64,000 nucleotides of DNA from Stereum hirsutum FP-91666 SS1 (taxonomy: Eukaryota; Basidiomycota; Agaricomycetes; Russulales; Stereaceae). The translations under genes were made by a program, and so were the position numbers. The first letter of the stretch is position 1. The number at the start of each line of letters is the position of its first letter. Positions 1 to 13,707 of this stretch are shown here, in pieces. Below the pieces are notes generated by a model that did no database searches, was not told where the DNA came from, and saw only the letters and a program-made list of their open reading frames with translations. The DNA lies in NCBI RefSeq assembly GCF_000264905.1, contig NW_006763142.1:1348657-1412656 (forward strand). Direction: 5' to 3'.

Positions 1-1577
1 CCCGTGCACTGTGTGGAGTCGGATAAAGCCTCATGGAGACAAGATCAAAGAAATATAAAAGTTACTCGAATTGAGTTTCTGGTGCATCCTTCCCGCAATG
101 GAATAGCCTTTCGGAGAAGTCGGAGGCAAAGATGAAAAAATTCAATCGGCGGCCAGGAATTATGCTCGAGCACCTATGGACAATTCGCGACGGTGGTCAC
201 CTTGGTTCTTTCGAATCACCATGGCCTCGAGGCCGGAGATGCCGTCGGGTGCCCAAGAACACTCAAGCCTTCCAAACACGATTCTTGTATGTACGAAGGA
301 ACGGACCGCTAACAGTGCAATCCAACATCCAGCTCAAAGCTTGAAGCTTTCGTCATGGTGAGTCCTGTGCGAGAAGAAAAGTTCTCGAGCAAGGCAGTCA
401 AGTCAAAATAGAACGCTCTGTCGTCGCTTCTGCATTAGTGCAATTCTGAGGCCATGGTGATGAGAAACTATCAAGGATAACTTGACACATCGTTAGCACA
501 AACTTGCTGAGATGAGATGTTGCGAAAACGTCGCCGTCGTGCCAGGACGACATGAAACGTCCGTGGTCTTCGCCCTGACAACCCAAAGAACGTCAATACT
601 TACATCTTCCTCTGATAAAAGTGAAGTTGAAGCTCACCGAGGACCACTCGGTACACAACCTGTCGATAATCAGGATGTAAACACCGTCTGAGCCGACTCG
701 GAGGTTAGGGGACAGATAGCGGCTTGGAAACAGGGACTTCGAGTATCAATTCAGTACATTGACATCGGGAGACGACCTGGGCACTTGTCCGTGTCAAGGA
801 GACAGCGAAAGATATGCTGATGCAGGGCAGCGTTGACAGATCAGAGCAGAAAGAATGTGTGGCAGTTGTGTGCAGTTGTGTGGCGCCCCGTCGACGGGAA
901 ATCCCGGAAGCCTTGCGTAAAAATGTGGCTCGGTCAGGCTCAGACTGAGACTGAGACGATTCTCTGATTTTCCAAGGGCTTTTCACCGACAATTGCTGAG
1001 TCTCTCCTATGCGAAAGCTATATTTGTCGTCAAAATTCACACAGAGCTTGCCACACCCTCTGCAGCTGCATCTCTGCCTGTCTCGACAGCTTTCGGAACG
1101 ATTCAAGCACTGCTCACTGGCAGTGGCGCAGCACCTGTGGTTCCAGCGCATTCCTCGACCAAAGCACCGAAGAAGTCTAGCCCTTTAAAGAGATGACGCT
1201 TCTTCGAATTGATGCATAGAATCCGCTGCACGTTCATTGGATGCAGCGCTTACCCTCGCTTACCATGGGATTCTAGGAACATGTGGAGGTGAGAAGGTTG
1301 TGTAACGTACGTGTCAAGGGGCCGTTATTGCAGCATTAACGCTTCGGATAGGGTTGAATATCTCGCTTAACGACCAGCCTTGCCGCATGAGAGAAGAGGT
1401 CCAGCTCTGTCCAGCTCCATTCGACCCGAGGCTGCCAAATAAATACTGGTCTCATGTCGGCACGACTCGTGCCCGTGAACTCTGTTGAGTTCTCTCTAAG
1501 GGTTTATATCCTTCGCGCTCGTCATCTTACCTTCGTTTGCATCTCACTACCCTCTGTGTTTTCCCTCTTTGAATCCC
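1..1577. other. Upstream region of P450 gene 1, no supported gene
   Basis: This stretch contains only short open frames (60-150 codons) without a recognisable domain, signal peptide or consistent splice pattern. Two T/A-rich elements near 1438-1445 and 1502-1508 lie 70-140 bp before the ATG of the first P450 and could be core-promoter sequence, but neither is decisive. A pyrimidine-rich tract (about 1520-1570) directly precedes the start codon, as is common in fungal leaders. I cannot assign a product to anything before 1578. Confidence 0.4.
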
Positions 1578-3928
1578 ATGCTCGGCCTTCAATCTTTGTC
1601 GTCTTTGCCGCTAGATGAAGTCGGCCGTCTTGATGTGGTTGTCTGTGCTGGGACGGCCCTCGCGCTGGTTGCCCTCTACGTCCGGAATAAAAACAGCTTC
1701 CCTTATCCCCCCGGGCCTAAAGGACTCCCTGTCATTGGGAATGTCCTTGACGTTCCTCCAAAGCGTCAATGGATTCAGTACGCCCAGTGGTCACGCGAGC
1801 TCGGTGTGCCTTTGCGGTCATAGTCTTGAGGACATCAATCTCACGCGGACTGACGATGTATCCTGTAGACTCTCCTATCATCCGCTTGAACATGCTAGGG
1901 ACGACTATGATCATTCTAAATGATCTCGAGACCACCACCGAGTTCTTTGAGAGACGTGGTCTGATATACTCGAACCGGTGTGTTTGCATTTCCATCCTTA
2001 TTGTCGCTGGTTCTGAAAGCAACTCCCTGAAGCCCGCGAATGCCCATGCTCAACGAAGCGTGAGTGCCGTAATCATCCCTTTATCCACATGCTGCCTGTC
2101 TCACACAATTCTCATGTCAGCTGTGGTTTCGGGTGGAACTTCGGTTTCTGCGAGGACATCGAGCAGTGGAAAGTCTGCCGTAAGGAGTTCGACACTCGCT
2201 TTCGCCAGATCACTTCACGACAGTACAGGGAACATGAAGTCGCCATGACCCATGTTCTTCTCGGAAAGCTTCTGAACTCGCCCGAAAGGTTCATGCAGCA
2301 TCTTCGCTAGTGAGTTTCAACTCATTTATTTTGCGGATTCTCCTTCGACTCTGAATGTCCCTCGAAGCATGACTGGGTCTCTCATTCTCGATATTGCGTA
2401 TGGCATCAAGGTGAAGCCGGAGAACGACGAATACATCGAAATTGCGGAGAAGGGCCAGGAAGGGATGGAGGCATCCGGAGACCCGAACATCATCGATATC
2501 CTTCCCTGGGGTACGTCTTCGATTCTGCCTTCGCACCATGCTTGTTCGTGCTCATTTTAATTTGGTTTAGTTCAACATGTACCTAGCTGGCTGCCGGGAA
2601 TGCGATGGAAGAAAAAAGTCGACGTCTGGAAGAGCTGGAGTTTCAAGATGCGCGACACCCCATACGAGTGGGTCAAAGCACAGCTCGTAAGATTGAACTT
2701 CATCTCCGTCCTTTGTAGTAATGCCAACAGCGTATCATAGGAAAAAGGACTGGCGAAGCCCTCCATTACCACTGATCTCATCGCGAAGTTCGAAAATCAG
2801 TTCACCGATGCGCGTCGAGAGTACCTGATCAAAAGCACTGCTGCCACAGCCTACTCCGGTACATGCTCTTTCTTGTAAATGTGCGGTACCCTTGGACTGA
2901 CCGTATTTCTCTCCCTTAGCTGGCTCTGATACTGTTTGTCGTCGCTCGCGCGTCTTTATTTATTTATTTTCTGACATTCTCTGCGCTATCTCAGACGGTC
3001 TCTGCGTTCAACACTCTTTTCCTCGTCCTTACACTATTCCCGGAAGTCCAAAAACGCGCTCACGCAGAAATCGACCGCGTTGTCGGATCTGAACGTCTGC
3101 CTGAGTTCGCTGACGAGGACAAGCTTCCGTACATCACGGCTATCATCAAGGAGATCTTGCGCTGGGCTGCGTTCGTTCCGTTCGGTATGAATCTACCATT
3201 TTCTCATCGACTTTTCGCACTGTCCCTCATCCGCAACTTTTATGTCGCGTAGCTGTGCCACACATGGCCACTCAGACTGACGTTTATAAGGGGTATATTA
3301 TCCCCAAGAATGCTCTCGTCATTGGCAATTCATGGTACGCTCACCTGTCTCATCTCTTCTCGTCCGTGATCGCTGGTAGATGACCAATTGTCTTTACTGT
3401 AGGGCCATTCTTCACGACCCGGTCGTATACCCCGATCCGGAGTCATTCAACCCATCTCGCTTCCTCACATCTGATGGCCTGAAGATCAATCCCGACGTTC
3501 AGGACCCAGAAGTTGCCTTCGGTTACGGTCGTCGTATCTGCCCTGTAAGTCTATAGCATCCAGTTATGCATCTCAAGCTTCGGCTTTCGCCCGTGAGAAT
3601 TGACGGATATATTTACGAACTCGTTATTGCGGCGTGATTAGGGTCGCTTCATGGCGTTGGACTCAATGTGGATCTCGACTGCCTGCATTCTCGCCATGTT
3701 CAACATCGGCAGGGCTGTAGGAAACAATGGAAAGGTCATTCCCTTACCCGAAGAACTCTTCAATTCAGGTCTGGTGACGTGAGTTAAAATTTTCTTTTCT
3801 CGTTGTTGGCACATTGCTGACTATCGGTCGTGCACGCTTTCAGGCATCCTACACCCTTCAAGTGCTCCATTACCCCTCGTTCAGAAAATGCCGCGCGTTT
3901 GATTCAGGCTTTGGGTGAAGTGCACTGA
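1578..3928 (+). CDS. Cytochrome P450 monooxygenase (array gene 1)
   Basis: A membrane-anchored heme-thiolate monooxygenase of about 500 residues; substrate unknown. The ATG at 1578 is the first in a frame giving an N-terminal hydrophobic anchor (VVVCAGTALALVALYV), then the proline hinge YPPGPKGLPVIGN. Splicing by eye joins about a dozen exons without a stop. Visible motifs are the I-helix AGSDT, the K-helix EILRW (ExxR), NPSRF, and the heme loop FGYGRRICPG with the ligand Cys; the C-terminal exon reads HPTPFKCSITPRSE. The gene is transcribed convergently with array gene 2. Basidiomycete relatives are usually annotated as O-methylsterigmatocystin oxidoreductase-like (CYP64 clan), but the exact CYP family cannot be fixed without alignment. 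All key residues are present, so it looks functional. Confidence 0.92.
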
Positions 3929-4265
3929 TCACTCAGTCGTGTCCTGTCTTCTCGTTCGACTGTTTCTTTGTCCTCAGTATCTGCACATCTATGCACACTA
4001 TCGCTATATCCAATGGTACATATTTTGATATGATGGTTGTCCTCGTGCGGAAGACGTACGGCGTAGCCAGCGCAGTGCTCACTTGAGCCATTGTAAGTTT
4101 ACATGCCCTATAACTATTGCCAGCCAGCAGATTCTTGGCTTGAACGTCTGGATGCATTCTCCTATCGTCTGTATGTACCGCTACCGCGACAGCTTAGTGG
4201 CCATTCAATACTTATACGTCGAAGTTCTAGCCTACGACATGTCATTTCTCCGTGTCTACAGCGAC
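3929..4265. other. Convergent intergenic region between P450 genes 1 and 2
   Basis: A short spacer between the stop codons of two P450 genes facing each other. It must hold both 3' untranslated regions; I see no further gene or clear repeat. Confidence 0.5.
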
Positions 4266-6746
4266 TCAGGCATCTTGGGTGACCCCGACCGCGCGAATGA
4301 GCTTCACACTAGCCTCCGACCTCGGGGTAATGGAGCAGGGAAACGGCGCAGGATGCCTTTGTAGTACCAGCAATAAACACGGGGCCACCGTTCAGCCGCT
4401 GTGCTTCCAGGGATAGTGGTAGATGGAAGAAGGGCTCACGAGACGATGCCTAAAGTGAATAGCTCCTCTGGCATTGGAAGTAATACTCCATCGTCGTCCA
4501 CCTTCCTCTTGATATTGAACATGGCTAATACGCAGGCAGTTGTTATCCATAATGACTCGAGCGAAAGGAAGCGGCCCTAGAAATTTTCATACAATGCCAT
4601 CACCGAGACAGGTCACAGCAAACATGGATATAGATCGTCCCAATGGAAGAAGTCAAAGTCGGCAGGCAGAGATAAAAAGGAGTTGCTTGTCGACTCACGG
4701 GACACAGGCGTCGGCCAAAGCCAAACACGGCCTCGGGGTCACGGACGTTGGGATCAATTTTTGTACCGTCAGGTGTAAGAAACCTTGACGGGTTGAAGTC
4801 GTCCGGGTTGAAATAGGCTGCTGGATCACGGAGGATGGCCCTAGTAGGGTGGAGGAAGGGATAACATCATCACTGGGATGGCCCTTAATCAGATGCAAAG
4901 TCGTGAACGCAACGTACCAGGAGTTCGCGAGAACTGTGGCGCCTTTCGGGATGTAGTACCCATTGTAGATCTCCGCTGAAGTAGCGCAATGTGGCATCCC
5001 TGTGTCATCGTCGTCGCAGCCCAAGTACGTGAGCAGAAGGCATAGCACAAGATGAGAGCAAGCGATAAATCGAAGAATTCAGTGCGCACCCAGCGGTAAG
5101 GGAGGAGCCCAACGCAGGATTTCTTTGACGATGGCTGTAATGTAAGGTAGATTATCCTGGTCAAAGAGTTCAGGCACACGGTTTGAGCCCACGACACGGT
5201 CAATCTCCTCATGTGCTCGACGTTGAACGTCGGGAAACAAGGCCATGACAAGAAACAGCGTATTGAGGGCGGAAACGGACTTTGAGCAGCGAAGCGAAGG
5301 TGAGGTACGCCAAATTTCTTGAGGCAAGGGGAAGACCGACCGTGTCAGATCCAGCTAGAGAGTAATGTTACTATTCAGACGAAAGGTGGAACATCACCGG
5401 ACAAGGACTCAACCAGACTGTGACACGTACCAGCGTACACCGTCCCAGAAATGCTCTTGATGATATATTCCCGATGCTCGCAAGATGTGTCGATCATCTC
5501 GTCATCGAACCTAGAAATGAGATCCGTGGCCACACAAGGTTTTGCCAAACCTCTGCTCTGTTTCGTAAAGTTGATCGATGACCTTTGCGACAGAATCCAG
5601 AGACGAACGAGAATATACTGACGAGTTGTTCCTTGACCCATTCGTACGGAACATCAGACATTTGCAGGACCTGACTCTTCAAAGTGTCCACCTTCATCTT
5701 CCACCACATCCCGGGTATCCAACTCGGAATATGTTGAACTACAGCGTCACGACGGAAAGGGACGAATTGGGCTTAATGAGAAATATGGTGATGAGGACTT
5801 GATATACGCACCCCACGGGAGAATGTCGATGATGCTCATATTCGTGCATTTTTCAATCCCCCTGAGTGCCCTATCCGCAATACCAATGAACTCGTCACCT
5901 TCTGGTTGAGCATGTATACCGTATGCGATGTCGATAATCATAGACCCTGTCACGCTTGGGAACATGACTCAAACAAAGGCAGGAACGAAGTGACTTGGTC
6001 GTGAACTTACTAGTGGATATGATGCACAAACCGCTCAGGGGAATCTAGCAGTCTGGTGAGGAGTGAGCGAGCCATGGACAGTTGAGACTCCCTATACCGC
6101 ATCATTCCGGCTTTGCGAAAGAATGGATCAAAATAGCGACGGCAAATCTTCCAGTCCTCCATGTTGTTAGTCAAGGGGAAGGCCCAACCGAGCCCACATC
6201 TAGAACACCAATATTCAGTTCTTGTAGGTTGTAAGAAAGAATAACAGCTTACGCTTCTGCCATCATTGGAAATCGGGGACTTAGAACAGACACCGTCAGA
6301 AGAGATAAGTACTCGCAGAGTCAGAGCACACACCGGTTCGAGTATACGGATCCTCGCTTCTCAAGCAAATCAACGGAAGAATTGAGATCATTGAGTACGA
6401 CCATAGTCATTCCCATCATATTCAGCCCAATCACGGGGGAGTCTGAAGGTGAAAGCCATCGGGCTATGATCAGGTTCATTTATCCCTTTTGAGAGCGTAT
6501 GTACTAGGATAGTGACATACCCATCTTACGAGACCAATCCCTAAATGCAATCCAAGGGTTTGTCCGCGGCATGTCGAGGACGTTCCCAATGACAGGAAGT
6601 CCCTTCGGTCCAGGAGGATACGTGTACGTCTTTCGTTGCCTATAATACAACGCGAGGAGAACCATCGCGCCGCCTGCACAGATGCCAGCATCCATGGCAG
6701 TGACTCTAGAAAGAGAAAGGAGAAGTGAAAGGAATATATCGAACAT
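4266..6746 (-). CDS. Cytochrome P450 monooxygenase (array gene 2)
   Basis: Same family and exon layout as array gene 1, on the opposite strand. The start at 6746 gives MFDIFLSL, a start shape (MFDI) shared with array genes 4 and 5; the hydrophobic anchor and YPPGPKGLPVIGN follow. The spliced frame is open to the TGA at 4266-4268, where the last exon reads HPAPFPCSITPRSE. Conserved elements are AGSDT in the I helix, EILRW in the K helix, FNPSRF, and FGFGRRLCP|GRF with an intact ligand Cys; the intron after the Cys-Pro codons sits where it does in every member of the array. It is divergent from array gene 3 with about 1.65 kb between the start codons. Function is a monooxygenase of unknown substrate, expected at the ER membrane. 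Confidence 0.92.
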
Positions 6747-8403
6747 TTCTTCTCGGCGAAGGATGGGTGACTGTGACGACCCGAAACGAGGTGTGAAAAG
6801 GCTCTGAGTCCAGCTTATCGAGACAAGTCATCTAGCACTATAAGTGGATGTCGCATGAGAGGATTTGTACGTACGTCGTATCAGAAGCCATTGTATACAT
6901 TCAATACTTGAATCATGCGGTGTGGTGCGGTAGTTCTCACTTGACATTGTGTGGGACCAACGTAGTACCCGCCGGAGGGTAAAGTGCTGCGAACGCGATC
7001 TTGTGTCATGAAGCGATGCCAGCATCAGCACCCCTGGAGAAGCGCAGCCGTGAATAAGTCGAATGTGACTTGTTTGTCTGTCCATCATAGTGCATGATTC
7101 CCAAAAAATCATGGTGGACTTGGAACAAAGTCGAGCATATAGCGATGGTTCAAATGAGCTCTACAGCCCTCAGTCAATCAGTCAACCTATCAGGTCAATT
7201 CGATAGAATTGCCTACGGAGGATCTGACGATGATTAGAAGCACCATGAATGTGATAGTTAGGGGAAGATCATCATTCATCACTCCAACCAATATGGGACT
7301 ACCACTTCTGAAAGAACAAGTACAACCGAGTCAAGCTAGTAATACATGTTGGAACTTGGTAACTTACTGTCGCTCCGACAGTGTTCGGCCATAAAGGGCT
7401 GAAAAAAGCCGGTCATTGATGGAGTCGTGGCGTTCGCTCGAGCCTTGGTGAAAAAGTAAAGCAAAATACACAGTCGAGCTAAGGGAGAGACGAGAACAAG
7501 ACGAGAAGGTTGTGATCTCTCAGACGCATCCGGGAACCGCCGGTAAGCGGATGTGATCTCCTGAAAGGGTTTGTTCAATCCTGAATGATTCCTGATTCCT
7601 TCAATGTCCGCAGACCATATCAGAACTTTACCAACGTCACTGTTTGGCTACGTCGTCCATTCGGCCGCAATACGGACATCTCTTTGTCCGTGCTCATTGA
7701 ATCCCGAGACGAGGCATCCCACGAACTTCTCTACTCGTGGAATCAAACTGTTTGGTCACTCTTTTTTGATCAGATTGAACGTCTGCGCTCGCTGCGCCGA
7801 GTTATCAGCTCATGTTTTTCTGACTCACGATACATTCATGCACCAGCGTGGGCTTTGGTTGTACGTGAATCAGACAAAGCCATATGAAGTCTTTTAATGG
7901 CAAATATTCATCTCTCTCACCGATGTCTGATCCTTCGTTGGAGAAGTACAGATGTCCGGTCCAGGACGCGCAGCCTGTTACAAGCTATGTACACCGGGAC
8001 GGGTAATTCAAGCTTGTCTCGAGTGATCTTTATGGCTATCGGTGATTGGTCCGATGAACGCACATCTTCGATTGGCTCTTGTTACTCTAATGCAGACAGA
8101 GGCTTCCGTACGAGAGACACCATATATTTTTCTCCACTCGTTATGTATCAGCCATCACCGCTGCACATTGGGTGCTGACGATTAGTGCCACCCTTAGGTC
8201 TGCTGCGATATGTCACTCACACGAAGTGCCATTTCGGACCAAACCCCACGGGGGATATACCGATACATCCAGTCTTTTATTTCTGATTGGGTATGCTTTA
8301 TGGTTACTTATACTTATAAGAGCCAGCCGGGCCAGGCTGTTCATTTACTGTCGTCCTCGGCGTCTTCTTCTCCATCTCCCGGTCAGCAAAAGATCAGCAT
8401 CAT
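6747..8403. promoter_or_regulatory. Divergent intergenic region between P450 genes 2 and 3
   Basis: About 1.65 kb between two divergent P450 start codons, so it should contain both promoters. Close to gene 3, a TATA-like TATAAG at 8315-8320 lies about 85 bp before the ATG and is followed by a pyrimidine-rich leader. Several short open frames run through the middle (for example 7585-7897), but none shows a domain or P450 similarity. No repeat was recognised. Confidence 0.4.
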
Positions 8404-10808
8404 ATGCTTGACATGTCCCTTCGACCTCTTTCATCGCCGAGTTTGTTCACCCGCGCGGATGTTGGCGTCTTCGTCGTAGCGGCGACCGTTCTCTTTGCTG
8501 TTTATCTCAAGCAACGAAACAGAGACCCCTATCCTCCTGGACCCAAGGGCCTCCCGATCATAGGGAACATACTCGACATACCGGAAAAGAAGCCATGGGT
8601 GGCGTACAGGGACTGGTCGCGTAAGATGGGTAGGTTATTCTACGTGATGTGTGGCCGTACCGGCTGACCACCCTTGCTATTAGACTCTCCCATCATCCGG
8701 TTGAACGCGATGGGTACTACGATAATTGTGGTGAATGACCGCGAGACTGCCATTGACCTGTTCGAGAAACGAGGTGCGGTGTATTCGGATCGGTGTGTAG
8801 CTTGATCAAACTCATTTTGAGTTTCATTGCTCAGTTCTTATGTTTAAAGCCCCCGTATGCCGATGATGAACGAAGCGTAAGTTGTCCTTATCCCAACTTT
8901 ATCCGTCAGGTCTCTCACTCGGCAAACTAACCCAAAATGTTGATATCACCTGTCCAGCTGTGGGTTCGCGTTCAACTTCGCATTGATCAACGATGCCCAC
9001 CAATGGAAGATGTCTCGCCGCGGATTCGACATGTTCTTCCGCAAAGCAAACGTTCAGCAGTTTCGGGAGCATGAGATGGCCATGATTCGTTCACTGTTGA
9101 CCAGGCTACTAGATTCTCCTGAGCGCTACGTTCATCATATTCACTAGTCAGTTGTCCAGGTTTATGCCGAGCTTGAGATACCCTCTGACGTGCTCTTCCA
9201 AGTATGACAGCATCTATGATTGTCGATATTACATATGGCATTCAGGCCAAGCCGGAGGATGACCATTTCATCGAAATCGCAGAAACGGCCCTCAGAGGAC
9301 TCGAAAAATCCACCAATACGAGTATCATTGATATACTCCCTTGGGGTATGTGCCAGTCTTCATCACTTCCGATTCCGTGCTCATAATTTCTCGCTTTGAC
9401 CCATTTCTACGCCATAGTTCAACATGTGCCCAGCTGGCTACCCGGGATGGGGTGGAAGAAGAAAGTAGACATATTGAAGAAACAGACCTTGCAGATGGCC
9501 GATGTGCCATATGCATGGGTTAAGAATCAACTTGTCAGTCGTTTTAACCGACATCTCACTAAGTACCAATAATTTATCGAGAGTGTTTATCATATAGGAG
9601 AGAGGTCTCGCGAAGCCTTGTGTGGTAACGGACCTAGTTTCAAGGCTCGAGGAGGAGATAAGCGACCATTCCGAACGAGAGTACACTATCAAGAGTATTG
9701 CTGGTACTGTGTACGCTGGTACGTGTTCCCACATTGCACCAATCTACTCTACGCTCTGCTGAGTTACCGATATCATACTTATAGCCGGCGCTGACACAGT
9801 TTGTCTTAATCGTTCTCTTTGATTTATGGTGTTCTTGACGGTAGATATGCATCAGACTGTTTCCGCTCTTCACTCCCTCTTCCTTGCAATGACCCTATTC
9901 CCCGAGGTTCAAAAACATGCACAAGCAGAGATCGACCGCGTCGTGGGATCAGAGCGCATGGCTGAGTTCGCTGACCAGGATAATCTTCCTTATATCACGG
10001 CTGTCATGAAGGAAGTCCTACGCTGGGCCGCTCCGACCCCGTTAGGCGAGTGATTCATTGTCTCTGGTACTCTCGCTCATACTCAACTTCGACGAATATG
10101 ATTGCACTTTACAATTTTACAGCTGTTCCCCATGCGTCCGCTAAGGAAGACAGCTACAAAGGATATTATATTCCCAAAGGCGCTATCGTTTTCGGCAACT
10201 CTTGGTCTGTGGTGTTTATATGGTTGCATAGTGTGGAGGTCACTAAGCTTTGGTTTTGTATCTCAATCATTCAGGGCCATGCTCCATGATCCAGCCACTT
10301 ATCCTGATCCTGAAGAGTTCAGACCATCAAGATTCCTTACCTCTGACGGCGTGCTTGATCCCGCAGTTCCGGACCCCGAAGTCACGTTTGGCTTTGGACG
10401 TCATTTGTGTCCCGTAAGCCACTGCCCTCTATTATATCCGCAAATTGTGAAGACTGAACTGAAAGTCCTCTAAAACTCCGTATTTACGTTCCGTGTCTGA
10501 CATTATAGGGTAGGTTCATGGCCCTTGAGTCCATGTGGATCACGATGGCCTGCATCCTAGCTATGTTCAATATTGAAAGGACGAAAGGTGACGATGGAAG
10601 ATTCCTTTCGATGCCAGAGGAGTTGTTCGCTTCGGGGATTATGCAGTGAGCTTCCATTTTCATCAAGTTATCGGTTTTTTCTGCTTCAACTCACAGACAA
10701 TCTATTTCCCATCCACTCACGTCGTGTTTCTTGGACAGGCAACCCAATCCATTCCCATGCACTATCACCCCGAGATCAGATGCCAATGCAAAGCTCATTT
10801 GTATTTAG
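8404..10808 (+). CDS. Cytochrome P450 monooxygenase (array gene 3)
   Basis: A complete P450 of the same family. The ATG at 8404 begins MLDMSLRPLS, followed by an anchor segment and YPPGPKGLPIIGN. The spliced product has AGADT in the I helix, EVLRW (ExxR), RPSRF, and FGFGRHLCP|GRF; the heme loop has His rather than Arg two residues before the Cys-containing turn, and the ligand Cys is present. The last exon is short (PNPFPCTITPRSD) and ends at TAG 10806-10808. The intron after the PTPLG codons starts with GC (G|GCGAGT at 10046), the only way to keep the frame, so it is a GC-AG intron. Divergent from gene 2 and convergent with gene 4. Substrate unknown. Confidence 0.9.
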
Positions 10809-11236
10809 TGACTAGGGGATTGAGCGATCGGGTGGTGGACGGGTGGCGTCGACCGTTGCTCCTTGCGTTAGTCACTCCGTACATCTTCTGCGCTCTCTCT
10901 TTGAGTATACATTCTTATATAGTCTGAGCCCAGCTTGATGTAGAGCGCCTTACGAGTCCTCGGATGTATTGCAGACGATATTGGTGACCCCGTATGATTT
11001 GGGCTATGTATGTGTGGTGTCTAGCGCATGAGCATGTTGTTATATATTTGGATTTACAGCGTCTGAAGATAGCCGGCCACTGCTGCGAACGACGGGTTGG
11101 TCATGACAAGAGCAGAAAAACGGCTGTTTGCTATTTGAGTGGCGTCAGTTGAACAGCGATGTATTCCATTCATCTATTTCCGTCTCTCCATTATCGACGC
11201 ATTTGAACATCGACTGTCATGGACTACATAGACCGC
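10809..11236. other. Convergent intergenic region between P450 genes 3 and 4
   Basis: A 428-bp spacer between the stops of two facing P450 genes, containing their 3' untranslated regions. No additional coding or repeat signal was found. Confidence 0.45.
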
Positions 11237-13707
11237 TCAAAGGAGCTTCACACTAGCCTCCGACCGCGGGGTGATAGAGCAGGAAAATGGCGTAGGATGC
11301 CTGCGTAGTACCAACGTAGGTGGAACATCGACGATCAGTAGTCATGCTCCTGTTGCTTAGGGTCTGAGAGTGGCTCACGAGACTATTCCCAAAGTGTAGA
11401 GCTTGTCTGGCATTGGAATCAATTTTCCATCGTCTCCTACCTTCCTCTTGATGTCGAACGTGGCCAACACGCAAGCGGTCGTTATCCACAGGGACTCGGA
11501 TGCGAGGAAGCGGCCCTTGAATACGACATAGCGCCAATCAACGAAACATCATAGCAGACACGGGCATAGAAAATCCCAATGGAAGGCATCTGAATTAGTG
11601 ATAGAGAATGGAAGACGAATTACTGATCGACTCACAGGACAGAGTCGTCGACCAAACCCAAATACGGCCTCGGGGTCACGGACGGTAGGATTAATCCCAG
11701 TGCCATCAGGGGTCAGAAATCGTGATGGATTGAAGTTCTCTGGGTCAGTATATGCCTCTGGATCACGAAGGATAGCCCTTGGAAGACAGTAAGTAAGTTA
11801 GTTATCTAGACAAGATGATCTCAGAAAATCTAAGGCGAAAAAGACAACCTACCAACAGTTCGAGAGCAACATGGCGCCCTTCGGAATGTAGCACCCGTTA
11901 TAGATGTCTGATGTAGTAGAAGAATGTGGTATACCTGCATAATTGCCACAGCAGTTGAGTATGTGAGCAAACGTCGTACGCTAGAGCGAGGAAGATCAAA
12001 GTATCAAAGAGTAGATTTGATGCTCACCAAGCGGAAAAGGAGGAGCCCAGCGTAAGATTTCTTTGACGATAGCTGTGATGTAGGGAAGATTCTCTTGATC
12101 GGAAAACTCAGGAAGACGCTTTGAGCCCACGACACGGTCAATCTCCTCGTGGGCTCGGCGTTGAACGTCGGGGAAAAGGGTCATGACAAGAAAGACTGAG
12201 TTGATGACGGAGACTGTCTTTGAGCGTTGAGGGTGAGAGCGTGTTCTCTATTCAAAAATTTAGGTGACAGGGAGAATACGTACCGTGTCAGAACCACCTA
12301 CATAATGACCACACTATTCAGATGATGATAGAACGACGGCAAAATATCTTAAATCTGAGGCTCGAACACGTACCAGCATACACCGTACCAGCGACACTTT
12401 TTATAGTGTCCTCTGGACGAGGAGAGTCGATCGCTCCATTATCAAACCTTGAGATGAGATCTGTCGCAATGCAAGGCTTCGCAGAGCCATTTTTCTGTCG
12501 GGTCAAACTGTTGGATGGCGGATGACAGACCACAAATCAACGAATAACGACTGACCAGTTGTTCTGTGATCCACTCATATGGCGCGTCTCGCATCCGCAA
12601 TACTTGGCTCTTCAAGACGTCTACCTTCTTCTTCCACCACATGCCGGGGATCCAGCTCGGGATATGTTGAACTGCCAGCGAACACGAACGGCGACAATGA
12701 GTTGGATGTAAAAATGATATGATTGTAATGGTTAAAAGTACGTACTCCAAGGGAGTAAATCGATGATGCTCATGTTGTCACATGCTTCCACTCCTCTGAG
12801 TGCCTTATCTGCAGTCTCGATGAACTCGTCGTTTTCAGACTTTGTTTGGATACCGTATGAGATGTCGAGCATCAAAGATCCTGTCACACTTGGAGAAAAA
12901 AGCGATGAGTTATGACAAGGACTTTGACTCGGACTCACAGAAAATTGATTCGGACGCGAACTTACTGGTGAACATGATGCATAAATCGCTCAGGAGAATC
13001 AAGAAGCCGCATCAAAAGCGAACGAGCCATAGAGAGCTGAAGTTCCCTGTATTGCAGCACCTCGCTTTTGCGAAAGAAAGGATCAAAGCAACGACGAGAG
13101 AGCTTCCAGTGTTCAACATCGTTAGACAAAGGAAAGCCCCACCCAAGTCCACATCTAGAGTACAAAACCTTCTGAGAAATGCGAATAACTATCGAAGGAG
13201 AACAACTTACGCTTCGCCTATCATAGCAAAACGTGGGCTTGTAACAGAACACGTCAGGGGAAGAAAACAGGCTCATCTAGACCATACTACATACCGGATT
13301 GAGTACATGGCTCCTCGTTTCTCATAGAGGTCGACCGAAGTCTTGAGATCATTGAGCACAATCATAACGGTGCCCATCAGGTTTAAGCAAACGATAGGAG
13401 AGCCTGACGAGGAGAGTCATCAGGCCTTAATTAGCCTTGTTCTTCGGTCTCGAAATCACATGTACTATGAGGAGTGCTCACCTATCTCGCAGGACCAGTT
13501 TCTGAACGCAACCCATGGCTCTATCGCCGGCATATCGAGGATGTTCCCAATGACAGGTAGGCCCTTCGGCCCAGGAGGATAGGGGTAGCTCTTTCGTTGC
13601 TTTAAATAAAGCGCAGTTGCGATAACCGCGCACCCAGCACACAGCCCGGCGTCCACAAAGGTCATTCCAGCAGGAGACGGAAGGGGTAAGACGGAGATAT
13701 CGAACAT
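11237..13707 (-). CDS. Cytochrome P450 monooxygenase (array gene 4)
   Basis: A complete member of the array and the closest visible relative of gene 5. The start at 13707 gives MFDISVLPLPSPAG, then an anchor and YPPGPKGLPVIGN. Exons splice without interruption to the TGA at 11237-11239; the tail HPTPFSCSITPRSEASVKLL is shorter by about ten residues than in gene 2. Motifs are GGSDT in the I helix, EILRW, FNPSRF and FGFGRRLCP|GRF. One non-consensus feature is RNWSCEIG where relatives have RDWSRKMG. The upstream 370 bp resemble the region upstream of gene 5, so promoter and gene were probably duplicated together. An AT-rich CATATAAG (complement, about 13830) sits about 125 bp before the ATG and may be the TATA element. 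Predicted monooxygenase, substrate unknown. Confidence 0.91.

Noticed and set aside
705..1196. Opposed short frames near 0.7-1.2 kb
   Set aside because: They use different strands over the same DNA and neither resembles a known protein or has splice support.
7585..8479. Overlapping plus-strand frames between P450 genes 2 and 3
   Set aside because: No P450 or other motif; they lie in the divergent promoter region and the last overlaps the real start of gene 3.
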